From NCBI RefSeq assembly GCF_001457455.1, contig NZ_LN831026.1, forward strand, positions 1,860,001 to 1,924,000: a DNA stretch of 64,000 bases. The letters run 5' to 3'. Position numbers and translations under genes: made by a program. The DNA is from Corynebacterium diphtheriae. GTDB taxonomy: Bacteria; Actinomycetota; Actinomycetes; Mycobacteriales; Mycobacteriaceae. Positions 61,621 to 64,000 of the stretch are shown here, piece by piece. Below the pieces are notes generated by a model, which made no database searches, was not told the origin of the DNA, and was given only the letters and a program-made list of their open reading frames with translations. Each line of letters starts with the position of its first letter. Position 1 is the stretch's first letter.

Positions 61621-61953
61621 GTGTTGACGATTGCGAAGCTGCACGGCGATTCCGTGGCCTATTACGAGAGCACTGTCGATCAGAATTCGGTTGAGAATTC
61701 CGCCGCGCTTGGCCCGGATGGGTACTACTCCGAGGATGAAATGAAGCCCGCGCAGGCGTGGGTTGTGGCGCGTGAGCGAGTAAAAAGTGAGCGGGTTTGT
61801 GCACAACTTGGTGTCGAAGTTGGTGCGGAAGTTCGCGGCGATGCGGTGCGAACTTGGTTCAATAAGGCGCTCGCGCCGAGCAGGTTGAAACTCGGTCGCG
61901 CACCGAAAGAGAGCGGAGTGCTGGGGTTCGATCTGACCTTTTGTGCGGGGTAA
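61621..61953 (+). pseudogene. TrwC/TraA-type (MobF) relaxase, 5' fragment
   Basis: From GTG 61621 the protein reads LTIAKLHGDSVAYYESTVDQ, then GPDGYYSEDEMKPAQAWVVA and LGVEVGAEVRGDAVRTWFNK, the N-terminal relaxase domain of MobF proteins, with a Tyr pair (AYY) as expected for the nicking site. It ends after GFDLTFCAG, just where intact proteins continue to the metal-binding His triad, because the junction before IS-B copy 2 brings in TAA. This marks the region as partly derived from a conjugative plasmid. Confidence 0.85.
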
Positions 61954-61962
61954 GGGTCAAAA

Positions 61963-63400
61963 GGGGATGCGGACGTTTTTTAGACACTTTCAATCTGACG
62001 CTACATTGACTTTTCGGTATTCGGCAATGCTCAAACCATCGAGGCTGATCTTGATTCGGTGATCGTTGTAGAACACAATGTATGTCGCGATTGCTTTTTG
62101 AGTTCTTGGGGGTTCTGCCAGGTTCTGCCGTAGTACATTTCGTTTTTCATTCGGCCGAAGAACCCCTCGCATGCTGCATTGTCGGGGCTACAACCTTTCT
62201 TCGACATCGAGCGAAGTATTCCGAACTCCTCGGTCATACTTCGCCAACTGCTGCCTCGATAATGTGCTCCGCGGTCTGAATGAATCACCAAAAAGCCATC
62301 CATTGCAGGCTTTTCGGTTGCGATTGCTGCGTACAAAGTTTCTTCTGCTAACTCCATGGTGGGATGAACACTTGTTTTTGCTGCCACGACCTTCCCGTCA
62401 AAACAGTCGATGATGGCAGACAGGTACACCAGACCTTGGTTAGTAGCGAAAACACTGATATCAGTCAGCCACAACCAATGTGGATGCTCAGCATGAAAAT
62501 TGCGGTTCACCAGGTTAGGTGGTGCGGGAGAAATTTCCCCTTGATAGCTGGAGTAACGCCACTTTCGTTTCGGGAACCAGGGACGAATTCCCTCTTCGTA
62601 CATGAGACGGCGAACGACCTTCTCACTGATAACGATCCCGCGATGGCGCAGTTCCCACCAAAGTCGGCGATAGCCGTAGGTGTTATTCGACTCAGAACTA
62701 ATCTCATGAAGCATTTCGCGGATATGCGCGTGCTTACCCGGAACAAATCGCTGTTGGAGTTGGTAGTAGAAGCTTGATGCCGCAAGATCAATAGCAGCAT
62801 ATATAACGGAAACTCGCCGCGTAACGCGTCAACCACTTCAGCCTTGTGCTTATTGCTGAGCTGACCCGGGGATGACGCTGACGTCTTTTTTACAAGTTCC
62901 AGCTCCTTTTCCAAAACAGCCTTGTCAACGAACAGTTGAGCCATTTGCTTTTTCAGTTCTGCAGGATCATCGGCTAATGATTTCTCGAATGCTGCTCGGG
63001 TGGGCATGCGAGTGTGCTCTTTGCGTTCTCTTTTCGACATCAAACCCCATTTTCCCTCTTCACGGTGGCGTTGTGCCCAAGAATAGACACTCATCTTTGA
63101 GCGCAGCTCGCATTCCACAGCAATGTCAGCTGGCCTCCAACCAGCGTTGAAGAGCTCAACAGCACGAAGCTTGACCTCAAACGGGTAGCGGGTCAATGTT
63201 TTTGACTGTTTGCGGGGTCAACCAGGTTTGGCGGGTTCACGCAACCATTTGTACAGCGTCCATCGCCCTGGATAACCAAGGTCACGGACGGTCTTGGTCA
63301 CCGATTGAGTGTGCTTGTAAACCTGCAGAGCTCTGCGTCGCTGCTCCTTGGTGTATGAGCGGTTCATTATGGAATCATCCAAGATTCCGTCCGCATCCCC
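61963..63400 (-). mobile_element. IS-B copy 2: IS3-family insertion sequence, decayed
   Basis: A 1438-base element with the same terminal GGGGATGCGGACG repeats (61963–61975 and 63388–63400) as copy 1 but in the opposite direction. The two copies differ at many bases, so this is not a fresh duplication. No matching target duplication is seen at its ends. Confidence 0.88.
61990..63367 (-). pseudogene. IS-B copy 2 transposase, multiply broken
   Basis: From ATG 63367 the frame meets an in-frame TGA in the linker after WLREPAKPG, at about 63220. It resumes with TRYPFEVKLRAVELFNAGWR, shifts near 62780 (after LRGEFPLYMLLL), and continues as LHEISSESNNTYGYRRLWWE, then LWLTDISVF and LVIHSDRGAHYRG. 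SMSKKGCSPDNAACEGFFG is intact here, which shows the correct form of the tract broken in copy 1. A last shift near 62095 separates the C-terminal end (IVFYNDHRIKISLDG). Confidence 0.85.
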
Positions 63401-63440
63401 TTTTGTCCCTTAAGCCCTTAACCTGGGCTACGATCCAAAA

Positions 63441-63482
63441 GATACAAAACAGGCCAGACGCTTTAAACGCCTGACCTGTTTT
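63441..63482 (-). terminator. Terminator after tRNA-Lys
   Basis: A hairpin of about 14 bp with two mismatches (AAACAGGCCAGACG with CGCCTGACCTGTTT) just downstream of the tRNA, followed by TTTTG on the minus strand. Confidence 0.65.
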
Positions 63483-63487
63483 ATTTG

Positions 63488-63560
63488 TGGGCCCTCCGGG
63501 GCTCGAACCCGGGACCTGCGGATTAAAAGTCCGTAGCTCTACCAGCTGAGCTAAAGGCCC
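63488..63560 (-). tRNA. tRNA-Lys (TTT)
   Basis: The complement begins GGGCCTTTAGCTCAGC, with anticodon loop CTTTTAA (TTT) and T arm GGGTTCGAGCCCC. It marks the right edge of the IS-rich region; tRNA genes are frequent island borders. Confidence 0.95.
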
Positions 63561-63995
63561 AAAGCATATTCTTTAAGCGTTACGCTTATTGAATAGCACG
63601 AGGAGCATTGTACCGCGTTTTTCCAAAGGCACCTAATCCGCACGTCACACTCACCAATTTTAGCGACAATACAGCTCCACCCGCCCCCTCCAGAGTCCAG
63701 ATTTACCCGCTCAGATCACGAGCCTAAAGCGACACAACACCCCCGCAACCTTAAGAAAAGATGGACTCCTAAAAGGGGTAGCCGTCCACAGTGGGCAGAA
63801 ATGAAAAACTTTAATATAACCCCACTCTACAGTGCCTTTTTAGGACAATCCCCTTCTTTTGCACACTTTTTGACGTGTAGCAGAAATGTTATCTATGCCT
63901 CTTTTTAGGAACTTTCTAAGAAAACAACCGACTATATACTTACGCACCTCACGTTGGTTTGGGTGTGGGTCCCCATGGGCGTGCAGGAGGTACGA
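63561..63995 (+). promoter_or_regulatory. Upstream region of the gene at the right edge
   Basis: About 435 bases without a gene between tRNA-Lys and the start codon at 63996. The right part includes a −10-like TATACT near 63934 and a strong AGGAGG ribosome-binding site at 63985–63990. No known riboswitch is evident to me, though the long leader could hide an RNA element. Confidence 0.45.
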
Positions 63996-64000
63996 ATGGC
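63996..64000 (+). CDS. Start of an unidentified gene (runs off the window)
   Basis: ATG at 63996 follows a perfect AGGAGG by five bases. Only the start codon and two bases are visible, so no product can be given. Confidence 0.6.

Noticed and set aside
54866..61962. Interpretation of the two IS-B copies as a young composite transposon around cadD/cmtR and sdp
   Set aside because: The copies are in opposite orientation as expected, but they differ widely, both transposases are broken, and no outer target duplication is seen; a recent composite transposon is unlikely.
50700..63480. A CRISPR array in the accessory region
   Set aside because: No regularly spaced direct repeats were found; repeats present are IS ends and hairpins.

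Overview
The window looks like chromosomal DNA of a Corynebacterium, most likely of the C. diphtheriae group. The evidence is gene order shared with Mycobacterium/Corynebacterium (cAMP-phosphodiesterase-like MBL protein, murI, rhomboid, P1 peptidase, DUF2017, clpS, pncB, dinG), the murA–cobalamin adenosyltransferase–ramA–cysK–cysE–GNAT run known from C. glutamicum, class Ib ribonucleotide reductase genes, a DUF222/HNH protein and moderate G+C. The species call is inference.

Core region (1–50.6 kb). 1–9.7 kb: nucleotide, cell-wall and protein-turnover genes, then an HNH endonuclease-like gene, PTH2 and serB. 11–20.6 kb: ctaD, nrdF, ferritin, nrdHIE with two NrdR-type boxes, and crtB–crtI. 20.6–27.2 kb: a cysteine-free L36 gene, nadE, a PPOX-fold protein, then a four-gene cluster around a membrane-anchored copper nitrite reductase-like protein, divergent from a SufR/ArsR-like regulator with a palindromic site between them. 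27–34 kb: tRNA-Ala, a DsbA-like and a MauE/DoxX-like protein, pgm, paired crcB genes, and an FtsX-type ABC exporter. 34.7–40 kb: one rRNA operon (16S-23S-5S, minus strand). 40.5–50.6 kb: murA with Asp at the usual catalytic Cys, a PduO-type adenosyltransferase, ramA, cysK/cysE, five tRNAs in all across the right half (Phe, Asp, Asp, Glu here; Lys at 63.5 kb), an iron-dependent alcohol dehydrogenase and a FecBCD-like iron/B12 ABC uptake system.

Accessory region (about 50.7–63.4 kb). This is a patchwork of insertion sequences and broken genes: a 3' remnant of a type III-like restriction subunit, an IS3-family element (IS-A), an IS1249-like fragment, two diverged copies of a second IS3-family element (IS-B) in opposite orientation, a frameshifted DUF3800-like gene, a CadD/CmtR metal-resistance pair, a resolvase remnant, a ribbon-helix-helix gene, and a TrwC/TraA-type relaxase fragment. 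The relaxase and resolvase pieces suggest plasmid ancestry.

The most interesting item lies inside this patchwork at 58.4–61.1 kb: four adjacent plus-strand genes that match the Bacillus subtilis Sdp 'cannibalism' toxin system. They are an SdpI-type immunity protein, an SdpC-type prepro-toxin (signal sequence, two closely spaced cysteines, a hydrophobic stretch of about 35 residues, then a charged C-terminal tail), an SdpA-type protein split by a frameshift in a T6 tract, and an SdpB-type multi-pass membrane protein. The order I-C-A-B differs from the two-operon Bacillus layout. A perfect 18-bp palindrome lies 64 bp upstream of the first gene. The window ends with a strong ribosome-binding site and start codon of a gene that continues beyond it.
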